From: Undibacterium sp. KW1
GTDB lineage: Bacteria; Pseudomonadota; Gammaproteobacteria; Burkholderiales; Burkholderiaceae_D
Direction: 5' to 3'
Assembly (NCBI RefSeq): GCF_009937955.1
Contig: NZ_AP018439.1
Location: 5,270,001-5,334,000, forward strand
DNA: 64,000 nt
The notes under the pieces were generated by a model. That model saw only the letters and a program-made list of their open reading frames with translations, was not told the origin of the DNA and made no database searches. Every line of letters begins with the position of its first letter. Within the stretch, counting starts at the first letter, position 1. Made by a program: the position numbers and the translations under genes. This document shows positions 1-9,360 of this stretch, piece by piece.

Positions 1-2
1 TA

Positions 3-425
3 CTGGTGGGTGATGGACTGCATAATTTTACCGATGGCATTCTGATCGCTGCTGCCTTTCTGGCCAACCCAAAACTTGGCCTGGTGACCGGCCTGGCGAT
101 TATCGCGCATGAAATCCCGCAAGAGATAGGTGATTTTATCGTTTTGCTGAACGCTGGCTTCAGCCGCATGCGTGCATATATGTATAACCTGATCTGCAGC
201 ATGATGGGTGTGGTTGGCGGCGTACTTGGCTATTACACGCTGGAAAGCGCGAGCGGCATGATCCCGTATGTGCTGGTGTTTGCGTCTTCCGGGTTTATCT
301 ATATCGCAGTCAGTGATCTGATGCCGCAGATGCAGAGGCGGGCGACGATTAAAGAAACGATACCGCAGATTATTCTGATTTCACTGGGAGTGGTGCTGGT
401 GTTGTTTGTGACTAGTCACAAGTAA
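3..425 (+). CDS. ZIP family metal transporter, 3' part only
   Basis: The reading frame is already open at the first base of the window, so this is the C-terminal part of a longer membrane protein. Two family signatures of ZIP (ZRT/IRT-like) divalent metal importers are visible: HNFTDG, the His-Asn-x-x-Asp site of TM4, and HEIPQEIGD, the metal-site helix of TM5. Three more hydrophobic helices follow, ending in a short polar tail. ZIP proteins move Zn2+, Fe2+ or Mn2+ into the cytoplasm; the metal cannot be told from sequence alone. A palindromic repeat begins 53 bases after the stop. The true start lies outside the window. Confidence 0.88.
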   Translation: MVGDGLHNFTDGILIAAAFLANPKLGLVTGLAIIAHEIPQEIGDFIVLLNAGFSRMRAYMYNLICSMMGVVGGVLGYYTLESASGMIPYVLVFASSGFIYIAVSDLMPQMQRRATIKETIPQIILISLGVVLVLFVTSHK

Positions 426-478
426 TCTTTTGCAGTCTGGCCTCACAAGGCTGCGCTTCCAAGGTTGAGACAAGCCTC

Positions 479-579
479 GTAGGTTGGGCTACGGGGTATC
501 AGCCCAACACTGGGCCTTCATCAACGAATACGTCATTTGAACGCCGAGTGTTGGGCTGGTGAAACGTAGCCCAACCTAC
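479..579. repeat. Dispersed palindromic repeat, family R1, copy a
   Basis: The outer arms GTAGGTTGGGCTACG and CGTAGCCCAACCTAC are a perfect 15-base inverted repeat at the two ends, and an inner pair CAGCCCAACACT / AGTGTTGGGCTG lies inside. Each half can also fold by itself (GTTGGGCT with AGCCCAAC). Related copies are at 8363 (half copy), 35833 and 61847. It lies between the ZIP gene and the convergent sulfurtransferase gene and may also help end transcription. Confidence 0.85.
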
Positions 580-600
580 CATAATCCACCCGGCCTCAAC

Positions 601-1446
601 TCAGCGCTCCACCGGCCTGGACGTATCCGCACACCACTCACTCCACGATCCCGGATACAAGGCCGCGCCGTGCAAGCCTGCCACTTCCAGCGCCAGCAGG
701 TTATGACAGGCCGTTACGCCTGAACCGCATTGCATGATGGCATGGCTGGCATCGCCCACGATGGCAGACCACTCTTGCTGCAACTGTTCTGCCGGTTTGA
801 AGCGTCCATCGGCTTGCAGATTGTCTTTAAAGAAGCGGTTTTTGGCACCGGGAATGTGGCCACCTACCGGGTCTATGGTTTCATTCTCGCCACGGAAGCG
901 GTCAGCAGCGCGGGCATCGACCAGGGTTCTGGCAGCGCTGCTGATATTGCCCAATACGTCAATGACACCAACGGTCAGCGCCAGTGCATGCTTGTCTGTG
1001 ATACTACCGCTGCGTGCAGGTGGCACTTCTGTCGTGACTGGCTGGCCTGCCGCAGTCCAGGCTGGCAAGCCACCATCCAGCACGGCAGCCGCCCTGTGCC
1101 CCACCCAGCGCAACATCCACCACAGGCGTGCGGCAAACATGCCACCATGCGCGTCATAGACGATGACCTGACTGTCATCATTGATGCCCAGCGCCTGCAA
1201 AGTAGCGATGAAATCCGCTTTCTCAGGCAGGGGATGGCGGCCACGGAAAACACCATCAGCATCGACCTTGGCAGCCGACAGGCGCTGGTCCAGGTGCACA
1301 AATTGCGCGCCGGGGATGTGGCCCTGCTCATAGGCAGCCTGGCCTGCATTGGTATCCATCAAATCATGGCGGCAATCCAGCACGACCCAGTTGGTGTCGG
1401 CGATGTGGGATGCCAGCTCTGTTGCATTGATCAATGTGGTGTACAT
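601..1446 (-). CDS. sseA: Thiosulfate / 3-mercaptopyruvate sulfurtransferase (two rhodanese domains)
   Basis: A 281-residue protein with two rhodanese folds, an inactive N-terminal one (residues about 5-135) and a catalytic one (about 160-278). The active-site loop CGSGVTA starts at Cys240; a loop with Gly-Ser-Gly-Val-Thr is that of 3-mercaptopyruvate sulfurtransferases, while classical rhodaneses have CRKG-type loops. The enzyme forms a cysteine persulfide and passes sulfur to thiols or cyanide in the cytoplasm. It is the last gene of a minus-strand run and follows the DMT exporter gene by 26 bases, so the two are probably cotranscribed. No signal peptide is seen. Confidence 0.9.
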   Translation of the reverse strand: MYTTLINATELASHIADTNWVVLDCRHDLMDTNAGQAAYEQGHIPGAQFVHLDQRLSAAKVDADGVFRGRHPLPEKADFIATLQALGINDDSQVIVYDAHGGMFAARLWWMLRWVGHRAAAVLDGGLPAWTAAGQPVTTEVPPARSGSITDKHALALTVGVIDVLGNISSAARTLVDARAADRFRGENETIDPVGGHIPGAKNRFFKDNLQADGRFKPAEQLQQEWSAIVGDASHAIMQCGSGVTACHNLLALEVAGLHGAALYPGSWSEWCADTSRPVER

Positions 1447-1472
1447 CCTGGTCTCCTGAAAAAAGATGATGA

Positions 1473-2393
1473 TTATTCTGAACTGATGGCATCGCCGGGT
1501 ATGGATTTGCGATTGGTTTTGGCATTATAGAATGTCGCCAGCAAGCCGCTGCATAAAATCACCGCTATACCCACCCAGCTTAGCCAGGCCAGGCTTTCTT
1601 TCCAGATCAGCACATCCCATACACTGGAAAAGACGATGCCCACATATTGGAGGTTGGCTGTGACCAGGGTATTACCAAGTCTATAGGCACGTGTCATGGC
1701 CATTTGCGCGCTGGCGGCTGTCACACCTATCGCCAGCAAGAGCATGATGCCCCTGCTGTCAAGATGATGCCAGGTGACATCGCCCACTGTGGCGTGGAAG
1801 GACTTGCCTATCAGCGTGCCCAGCAGACCAGCGACAGCACAGGTCATGGAAAAATAGAATACCACGCGGTATTCAGGCTCGCCCAGCAAGCCCATCTGCC
1901 TCACCTGCATATACGCCCAGGCTGCCAGCATGCCGGATAGCAGGGCGATCATGCCACCTATGACCTGGTCAGCATGTATGCTGGGTCGCAATAACAAAAC
2001 CACGCCGATAAAGCCCATGAGGATGGCGGCTACCGGCTGCCAGGTCAGGCCACGCTGCTTGCCCCACCAGGCGCTGACGAGCAGGATGGCGGCAATCCAG
2101 ATCGGCGACATGTAATTCAGTGTCACGGCCATTGCCAGCGGCAACTTGCCCAATGCATAGAACCATAACCATAGCGAGACCACCCCCACGCCACCACGCA
2201 CCAGATGGTGATAGGGCATACGGGTTTTTAGAGTGCCGCCTTTGAACCTGATCAGCGCAGCAATCATCAGCATGCCTATCGCACCACGGTAGGCGACGAT
2301 TTCTGAAGTTGAATAATCGGCCGATGCCAGCTTGACGCAAACACCCATGATGGAAAACAGAAAGCTGGCCACCAGCATCCATAAAGACTGCAT
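1473..2393 (-). CDS. DMT-family exporter with two EamA repeats
   Basis: A 306-residue inner-membrane protein with about ten hydrophobic helices in two EamA halves (residues about 1-137 and 150-288), the usual layout of drug/metabolite transporters such as RhaT/YdcZ-type exporters. A short basic tail follows the last helix. The substrate cannot be deduced. It starts just after a strong hairpin that ends the Rieske gene, so it likely has its own promoter or depends on read-through, and it is followed closely by the sulfurtransferase gene. Confidence 0.88.
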   Translation of the reverse strand: MQSLWMLVASFLFSIMGVCVKLASADYSTSEIVAYRGAIGMLMIAALIRFKGGTLKTRMPYHHLVRGGVGVVSLWLWFYALGKLPLAMAVTLNYMSPIWIAAILLVSAWWGKQRGLTWQPVAAILMGFIGVVLLLRPSIHADQVIGGMIALLSGMLAAWAYMQVRQMGLLGEPEYRVVFYFSMTCAVAGLLGTLIGKSFHATVGDVTWHHLDSRGIMLLLAIGVTAASAQMAMTRAYRLGNTLVTANLQYVGIVFSSVWDVLIWKESLAWLSWVGIAVILCSGLLATFYNAKTNRKSIPGDAISSE

Positions 2394-2412
2394 AAAAACA
2401 CGACTCCAAAAG

Positions 2413-2438
2413 ATAAGGGAGGCCCACGCCTCCCTTAT
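2413..2438 (-). terminator. Stem-loop after the Rieske oxygenase gene
   Basis: A perfect 11-base stem (ATAAGGGAGGC / GCCTCCCTTAT) with a 4-base loop lies between the stop of the oxygenase gene and the start of the DMT gene. The run after it on the minus strand is only CTTTT, so termination may be partial. Confidence 0.55.
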
Positions 2439-2452
2439 TTACATTGCTTGCA

Positions 2453-3553
2453 CTATACCGCGATTTTTCTTCGGTACCATTCATGGAAGTGCTGCATGCC
2501 ATCTTCCATGGGCGATTGATAGGGGCCGACTTCATTGACGCCACGGTCAAACAAAATCTTGCGCCCGGCATCCATGCGCTGGCCTATCTCATCATCCTCG
2601 ACGCAGGTTTCCATATAGGCTGCACGTTCAGCCGCGATGAATTCGCGCTCAAACAGCACGATCTCTTCAGGATAATAAAACTCAACCACATTACGGGTCT
2701 TGCCAGTCGCCGTAGGCCACAGGGTAGAGACCACCAGGACATGCGGATACCATTCAACCATGATGTTGGGGTACAGGGTCAGCCATATCGCGCCGTACTT
2801 GGGTGCTTCGCCATTACGGAACTTCAGCACTTGTTCTTGCCAGCGCTGGTAAGTGGGCGAACCGGACTTTTGCAAGCCCTTGTGCACGCCTACAGTTTGC
2901 ACGCTGTAGTCTTCGCCGAATTCCCATTTAAGGTCATCGCAAGATACAAAACTGCCCAGACCAGGATGGAAAGGCTCAACGTGATAATCTTCCAGATAGA
3001 CTTCAATAAAAGTCTTCCAGTTGTAATCACATTCATGCACTTCGACATGATCCAGCATATAGTCAGTGAAATCCAGGTCCTGGGTGACACTGAGTTTGGA
3101 CATGCGTTCCATGACGTTGTAGCCGTTTTGCTCGAACAGCAGGCCATTCCAGTTTTGCAGCGGTGTACGCTGCAAATTCAGGCAAGGGGTGTCTGCAAAA
3201 TGCGGCGCACCGATGAGTTCGCCCTTGAGGTCATACGTCCAGCGATGCAGCGGGCAGACAATATTATTGGTATTGCCACGCCCATTGAACATCAATGCCT
3301 GGCGGTGACGGCAGACATTCGACATCAGTTCTATGCCCTGCGCACTGCGCACCAGCATGCGGCCTTCATTTTCGGCAGCAAGCGTGGCAAAGTCGCCGAC
3401 ATTGGGCACCATGAGTTCATGGCCGACATAACGCGGACCAGAATGGAATAAATCTTTGATTTCGCGCTGTAACAGCGTTTCATCAAAATACACGTAAACC
3501 GGAAGTTGCGCGTCAGAACGCGCGAGTGTAGACAAAGAAGCCAGATCGGACAT
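2453..3553 (-). CDS. Rieske-type aromatic ring-hydroxylating oxygenase, alpha subunit
   Basis: A 366-residue protein. The N-terminal Rieske domain carries the [2Fe-2S] ligands Cys81-x-His83 and Cys100-x-x-His103 (CRHRQ ... CPLHRW). The C-terminal SRPBCC catalytic domain has EDYHVEPFH, giving two of the mononuclear iron ligands (His191 and His196); the third acid is probably in the later acidic stretch EDDEIG. The family inserts oxygen into aromatic or quaternary-amine substrates and needs a separate reductase, which is not in this window. The ATG at 3553 is chosen because a G-rich stretch lies just before it and the family begins near there; the frame stays open for 25 more codons upstream. 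The substrate is unknown. Confidence 0.87.
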   Translation of the reverse strand: MSDLASLSTLARSDAQLPVYVYFDETLLQREIKDLFHSGPRYVGHELMVPNVGDFATLAAENEGRMLVRSAQGIELMSNVCRHRQALMFNGRGNTNNIVCPLHRWTYDLKGELIGAPHFADTPCLNLQRTPLQNWNGLLFEQNGYNVMERMSKLSVTQDLDFTDYMLDHVEVHECDYNWKTFIEVYLEDYHVEPFHPGLGSFVSCDDLKWEFGEDYSVQTVGVHKGLQKSGSPTYQRWQEQVLKFRNGEAPKYGAIWLTLYPNIMVEWYPHVLVVSTLWPTATGKTRNVVEFYYPEEIVLFEREFIAAERAAYMETCVEDDEIGQRMDAGRKILFDRGVNEVGPYQSPMEDGMQHFHEWYRRKIAV

Positions 3554-3745
3554 CCCCACCCCCAAATTAATTTGCACCAACCTAAGAGAGAAAGAATCCA
3601 CAAAAACCTGTTCCGTAAGGATGTTCAATCCCGACGAAAATTCAAACGATCAAACGACTTGAAGAGGAAATTTTGGACAGAACCGGGGATTATACCCGAA
3701 CTTGAAAAAAATGGTCTGAAAGGATAATGAAATGATATAAAAAGT

Positions 3746-4192
3746 TCAGCCTGCCTCTAAAACTGCCTGCAGTTGCCTTAATGACAAAGCTGATTCTTCG
3801 GCGATGCGGCGGCGCAAAATCAGGAAGTTGAGAATGTTCAGCAAGGGGTTCGGCAAATCGTAATGCAGATGCCTTTCAAACAAGGTTCCTGCTGGTGCCG
3901 CTGAAAATTGATAACTGACTGTCAGGCGGGCGCCATTATCAACTGTTGCCTGCCCGGTCCAGCGTTGCAGATCCTGGCATTCAGTTACCGTCCATACCAG
4001 GTGCCCGGTGCGGCCACCGGCACGTACATCTTCTTCAAAGCGGGTACCGCTGGTGGCGATGCCGGCATGATCCATATACAGCTTCAGGGATGGGGGATGC
4101 CAGTCCGGCCAGTGCGTGGGCGAGCAGGCGTAGTCAAACACCTGGCGGACAGGGCGCTGTATCTCTATGGCATTGTAGATATGTGTAGCCAT
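3746..4192 (-). CDS. SRPBCC (START-like) family protein
   Basis: A 148-residue protein beginning with the typical SRPBCC opening (small polar residues, then RPVRQVFDYACSPTHWPDWHP, here cut to the key Val-Phe-Asp-Tyr and Trp-Pro-Asp-Trp-His). The fold, a helix-grip cavity, binds hydrophobic ligands and is shared by polyketide cyclases and similar proteins. It lies 9 bases after the GntR regulator gene and about 190 bases before the Rieske oxygenase gene on the same strand, so it may handle a hydrophobic substrate of the same pathway. No catalytic residues can be assigned. Confidence 0.72.
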   Translation of the reverse strand: MATHIYNAIEIQRPVRQVFDYACSPTHWPDWHPPSLKLYMDHAGIATSGTRFEEDVRAGGRTGHLVWTVTECQDLQRWTGQATVDNGARLTVSYQFSAAPAGTLFERHLHYDLPNPLLNILNFLILRRRIAEESALSLRQLQAVLEAG

Positions 4193-4201
4193 GGCATACT
4201 T

Positions 4202-4882
4202 TCAGCTGCGGTCCAGCGCAGCGCGGGTATAGGTTTCGACATGGTCGAGCAGCTTTTCTGTGGCGGCAACGGCGCCATCAGCATCGCCACTGGCGATGGC
4301 ATCGGCCAGGTCAGCATGGGTCATGGCGGTAACATGCAGGATGTCTTCAAACTGTGCCTGCATCTTCCAGAAACGGCGTGTCAGGGCATGCATACGCTGC
4401 AAGGCCGAGACCAGGAATTCATTGCCTGCCACCGCGAACACCAATTGATTAAAAGCTGCGTCGGTTTCGCTCAGGATAAGTTCATCTGCCTTGCTGGCTG
4501 CCTGGCGAAAGCCTTCTGCCAGGCCACGGAACTGTGCGCGCTCACCCTTGCTCGCCTTGCGGGTGGCGATGCGTATCAGGCTGGACTCCATCGCACGGCG
4601 CGCTTCTATCAAACGCATCTGGCATTGCAAATCAACTTCACTGACTATCATGCCACGCCTGGGCAAAACCTTGACCAGCCATTCCTGCGCCAGTCTTTGC
4701 AAGGCTTCACGCACTGGTGTACGGCCTAGATCAAGATATTCACAGAGTTCACTTTCAGTAATCGCCTGGCCGGGTTTGAGGTCCAGCGAGACGATACGCA
4801 ATTCCAGCAGGCGATAAGCGCGCGCAGCTTGCGACTCGTTTTTGATAACAGGAAAAAGCTTGCTGAATTCTGATTTATCCAT
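4202..4882 (-). CDS. GntR-family transcriptional regulator with FCD domain
   Basis: A 226-residue protein with an N-terminal winged helix-turn-helix (residues about 20-78; the stretch SELCEYLDLGRTPVREALQRL is the GntR recognition helix region) and an all-helical FCD effector domain (about 85-215), including the conserved metal/ligand residues Asp and His in the family pattern. FadR-subfamily regulators respond to carboxylic acids and usually repress neighbouring catabolic genes. It is flanked by a fatty-acid-hydroxylase-like gene and the SRPBCC and Rieske genes on the same strand, which are its most likely targets. Confidence 0.88.
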   Translation of the reverse strand: MDKSEFSKLFPVIKNESQAARAYRLLELRIVSLDLKPGQAITESELCEYLDLGRTPVREALQRLAQEWLVKVLPRRGMIVSEVDLQCQMRLIEARRAMESSLIRIATRKASKGERAQFRGLAEGFRQAASKADELILSETDAAFNQLVFAVAGNEFLVSALQRMHALTRRFWKMQAQFEDILHVTAMTHADLADAIASGDADGAVAATEKLLDHVETYTRAALDRS

Positions 4883-4912
4883 GGTCTGTTGATGAGGTAA
4901 ATGGCCGTTGTT

Positions 4913-5731
4913 TCATAGGTTTTTTTTGGCATCAGGGGACAGCACCACCACGCTCACTGGCTGTAGCGGCGCTTGCACATGTGGCGCCGGGGGCTGCATG
5001 CCCAGCTCCTGATAACGCCTGGCTACTTCCGGCTTCAGGTGTTGCGAAGCATAGCCATTGAAGATGGTGCCCAGCAAACTGCGCTGCAAGTCTGATGTAC
5101 CCAGCAGCCAGTCAGCAAAAGGAAATGTCAGGTTCATATTGTAGTCGGTCATCAACGCCTGGGTATGGTGCACCATGTGATTCCTGCGCATGGTATTCAC
5201 TAGTGGCAGATGCCTGACCACGCTGTTTTCATCGACATGGCAAAGAAAATGCATGGCTTCATACAAAAGATAAAAAGCGATGGCAGTGGCAAATACGATG
5301 TAGCCAAGATTGCGTCCCGCCACCAGCGCGCAGACCAGACCCAGCAAAATGCTTTGGATAGCGATCAACACAAGAGCATAGGCCGGGAAAAATACGATGC
5401 GGTATTCACGTGTGCTGGCTACCCGCATTTCTTCATGGGTGAAGTAATGATGATGCTCCTTGGTGTGGCGATGCCAGATCAATTGTGACAAGCGGTTCTT
5501 GCCACGCTTGTGCAAGCGGTTCTTGTGCACATACCACTCGTTCAGATTGGCAATCAGCAAGGTCGCTGGCACGCCCAGCCAGGCCCAACTGGCTGCCTGC
5601 ACCTGATTGAGCGCTGCCACAATGAGGGCAATACCCAGGCCAAATACAAACAGGCCGTGCAAGACGCCATTGTAATAAGGGCTGGTCGCAGCCTGATACT
5701 GACTGCGGAACAGACGCTGCTTTTCATCCAT
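4913..5731 (-). CDS. Fatty acid hydroxylase / sterol desaturase superfamily membrane protein
   Basis: A 272-residue integral membrane protein with the histidine clusters of the di-iron hydroxylase superfamily: a His-rich HKNRLHK stretch, HRHTKEHHHYF, HFLCHVDE and NHMVHH. Four or so hydrophobic helices separate them. The family hydroxylates or desaturates lipid-like substrates in the membrane. The ATG at 5731 is chosen because GGAGA sits 8 bases before it; the frame stays open to 5896 but that part has no family look. It precedes the GntR regulator gene by 30 bases, so the two may be cotranscribed. The actual lipid substrate is unknown. Confidence 0.82.
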   Translation of the reverse strand: MDEKQRLFRSQYQAATSPYYNGVLHGLFVFGLGIALIVAALNQVQAASWAWLGVPATLLIANLNEWYVHKNRLHKRGKNRLSQLIWHRHTKEHHHYFTHEEMRVASTREYRIVFFPAYALVLIAIQSILLGLVCALVAGRNLGYIVFATAIAFYLLYEAMHFLCHVDENSVVRHLPLVNTMRRNHMVHHTQALMTDYNMNLTFPFADWLLGTSDLQRSLLGTIFNGYASQHLKPEVARRYQELGMQPPAPHVQAPLQPVSVVVLSPDAKKNL

Positions 5732-7287
<1,556 letters not shown>

Positions 7288-7355
7288 TTTTGTAATACGG
7301 CCTCTGAATGCAGTCCCCGCAACAAGATGCAAATTTGAACAAGGAGCGGTAGTCT

Positions 7356-8312
7356 ATGAGAACAGCCAATCTGGCATTTGCTGGCGCGACGGCCCTGGTC
7401 GTCGCGGTTTTTTTCGTTTTTACTTCCCTCAAATCAGAGAGCAATAGCGAGCCCATCAAGCAGCGCAAGAGCGATCAAAGCTTTGACTTTGTACGCTCAT
7501 TTGAAGGCACTACCCGCGATGGCAATATCAGCCAGAGTGACATGAGCCAATTACAGGTCAGCGCAGAATTGCGACTGCTGTTTGATTACTACCTGGCAGC
7601 GACCGGCGAAAAAAAACTGCCCGAGATACGCACCGAAATTGAAAGAGTACTGGATCAAAAACTCAGCGGCAATGCAGCTCTGCAAGCCAAGAACCTGCTG
7701 GCCCGCTACATCCAGTATAAAGAAGCCCTGGTCAGCGTAGAGGCCAATGCACAAAACATCAGCGCGGGTAAAACCAGCATGGCCTCAGCAGCCCGCCAGC
7801 GCTGGTCTGCCATGCAGCAAACCCGCCAGCGCTTCTTCAGTGAAAAAGAAAACCAGGCCATGTTTGGCTTTGATGACGCCTACGACATCGATGCCCTGAA
7901 CCGCCTTGATGTCTCCGAAAACGCCAGCCTCACCCCCGAACAGAAACAGGCACAACTGAAAGCCCTTGACGACGCCCTGCCCGCTGCCTTGCGCGAAGAA
8001 AAAAATGCCCCCTACCAGGTCATACGCCTTGAAGAACAAGCCGCCAATCTGCGTGCCACAGGCGCCAGTGAAGAAGACATCTATAAAATGCGCGCCGCCG
8101 CCACTTCACCAGAAGCCGCCAGCAGACTCGCCGAAGTCGATAGAGAAGAAAGCATCTGGAAAGCCCGCATACAACAATACCTGGAGCAAAAGAATAAACT
8201 GAATACCGAAATGGCCTTCCACAGCGCGACCGAAAAACAGGCTGCACTAGACCAGGTACGCAAGCAGTATTTCAATGCGGATGAACAGCGCAGGTTGCCT
8301 GCGTATGAGTGA
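7356..8312 (+). CDS. lifO: Lipase-specific foldase (lipase chaperone, Lif)
   Basis: A 318-residue protein with one N-terminal transmembrane anchor (residues about 5-25), a variable linker and a long helical periplasmic domain. The hallmark foldase motif Arg-x-x-Phe-Asp-Tyr-(Phe/Tyr/Cys)-Leu-(Ser/Ala)-Ala-x-Gly-Glu is present as RLLFDYYLAATGE at residues 73-85. The protein is anchored in the inner membrane and folds the secreted lipase in the periplasm before type II export. It lies 68 bases after the lipase gene on the same strand, the usual arrangement. The C-terminal half is rich in Ala, Glu and Lys helices, as in the family. Confidence 0.94.
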   Translation: MRTANLAFAGATALVVAVFFVFTSLKSESNSEPIKQRKSDQSFDFVRSFEGTTRDGNISQSDMSQLQVSAELRLLFDYYLAATGEKKLPEIRTEIERVLDQKLSGNAALQAKNLLARYIQYKEALVSVEANAQNISAGKTSMASAARQRWSAMQQTRQRFFSEKENQAMFGFDDAYDIDALNRLDVSENASLTPEQKQAQLKALDDALPAALREEKNAPYQVIRLEEQAANLRATGASEEDIYKMRAAATSPEAASRLAEVDREESIWKARIQQYLEQKNKLNTEMAFHSATEKQAALDQVRKQYFNADEQRRLPAYE

Positions 8313-8362
8313 ATGCAGTCCACTTTTTAAAAATATGCAGATAGTTCAAATAGACGAAACTT

Positions 8363-8398
8363 CGTAGGTTGGGCTACGTTTCACCAGCCCAACGCTCG
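8363..8398. repeat. Dispersed repeat family R1, half copy b
   Basis: Only the left half of the R1 element is present (GTAGGTTGGGCTACG, then CAGCCCAACGCT). It lies between the foldase gene and the A+T-rich HicB-like locus, so it may mark a junction where the right half was lost. Confidence 0.7.
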
Positions 8399-8446
8399 TC
8401 CATTGATAAACAAATATGCTATTTGCGGCCAACAAAACCAAAATAC

Positions 8447-8495
8447 AAACAATTTTGTTTATGTTTATCACACTATATAAACAATTTTGTTTATA
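8447..8495. promoter_or_regulatory. Tandem palindromic operators before the HicB-like gene
   Basis: Two palindromes with the same core AAACAA-TT-TTGTTT lie at 8447-8460 and 8479-8492; the second extends to a perfect 20-base palindrome at 8476-8495. Their centres are 32 bases apart, about three helical turns, so two dimers could bind the same face. A TATAAT at 8492-8497 overlaps the second site. This layout is what an autorepressing antitoxin-like protein would use; the binding itself is inferred. Confidence 0.6.
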
Positions 8496-8561
8496 ATTAA
8501 TCTGCGCAATAGCAGATTCGCGGAATTTCATTGCGTCTTTATATAGACATTGGAGGCAAAA

Positions 8562-9266
8562 ATGAGATATCCAGCAAAATTTTCCGAAGACAAAAACGGG
8601 TATGTTCAAGTCACATTCAGAGACATTCCCGAGGCAATTGCAAATGGTGATTGCGAAGACAGTGCAATATTTCTAGCAGGCGAAGCTCTTGTTTGCTCAA
8701 TGAAAAATTATCTTCAAAATAAGCGAGCTGTGCCAATGCCATCCACATTAATGGACGGCGAGCAAATTATTGAGATTCATTTGCAAACCTGGTCAAAGGT
8801 TTTACTTCTCAATGAAATGATAAAACAAAACGTCAGAGCTGCCGATCTGGCAAGACGGATGAACTTGTCACCTCAATCTGTAAATAGGATAGTTGATATA
8901 TCCCATCCAACAAAAATAGAAACCACATACGAAGCACTAAGAGCTCTTGATTCCCAGCTCTGTTTAATCACTCAGCCGACAACACCGAGCCTAACACATT
9001 GGCAATTTAGTCGAGAGGAAACTCCATTTCCAGACCAAAGACAGCGCGCATCAACTGACGCCGTCAATGCACTTTTTCGCTGGCAAAATAAGGGGGGCAA
9101 CAACAATCGGAGACTTGAAAAATTTATTGATGAAGATGATAAGCTCGAAGCTATTCTTTATTCTTCCGCAAATGACCAAACTGCCTGGAGCGACTTGAAA
9201 CTGGAGTGTGAAAACTTATGCTTACGGTTGGAAAAAATAGAGGAAAAAACACAGCTGGGACGTTGA
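8562..9266 (+). CDS. HicB-like antitoxin/regulator with a long C-terminal extension, no HicA partner
   Basis: A 234-residue protein. Residues 1-60 resemble the HicB partial RNase-H fold (opening with beta strands, then GYVQVTFRDIPEAIANGD and a helix). Residues about 90-112 (AADLARRMNLSPQSVNRIVD) form a helix-turn-helix like that of DNA-binding HicB antitoxins. The last 100 residues match nothing I recognise. The ATG at 8562 is preceded by GGAGG. HicB is normally about 130 residues and paired with a small HicA mRNA interferase; no hicA-sized gene is seen within 200 bases on either side. The gene is richer in A+T than its neighbours, which suggests transfer. It may be an orphan regulator or a diverged antitoxin. 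Confidence 0.65.
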   Translation: MRYPAKFSEDKNGYVQVTFRDIPEAIANGDCEDSAIFLAGEALVCSMKNYLQNKRAVPMPSTLMDGEQIIEIHLQTWSKVLLLNEMIKQNVRAADLARRMNLSPQSVNRIVDISHPTKIETTYEALRALDSQLCLITQPTTPSLTHWQFSREETPFPDQRQRASTDAVNALFRWQNKGGNNNRRLEKFIDEDDKLEAILYSSANDQTAWSDLKLECENLCLRLEKIEEKTQLGR

Positions 9267-9360
9267 GTGTGCCGCTTTGAACAAGCTTAGCCACAACTTA
9301 CAGGCACTTTATATCAGATGAATTGCCTGTACTCTTAGCTCTGCAATACAGAAACGAAAA

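Noticed and set aside
2444..3451. Long plus-strand open frame opposite the Rieske gene
   Set aside because: It is the antisense of a well-supported gene; the translation is His/Gln-rich and matches nothing.
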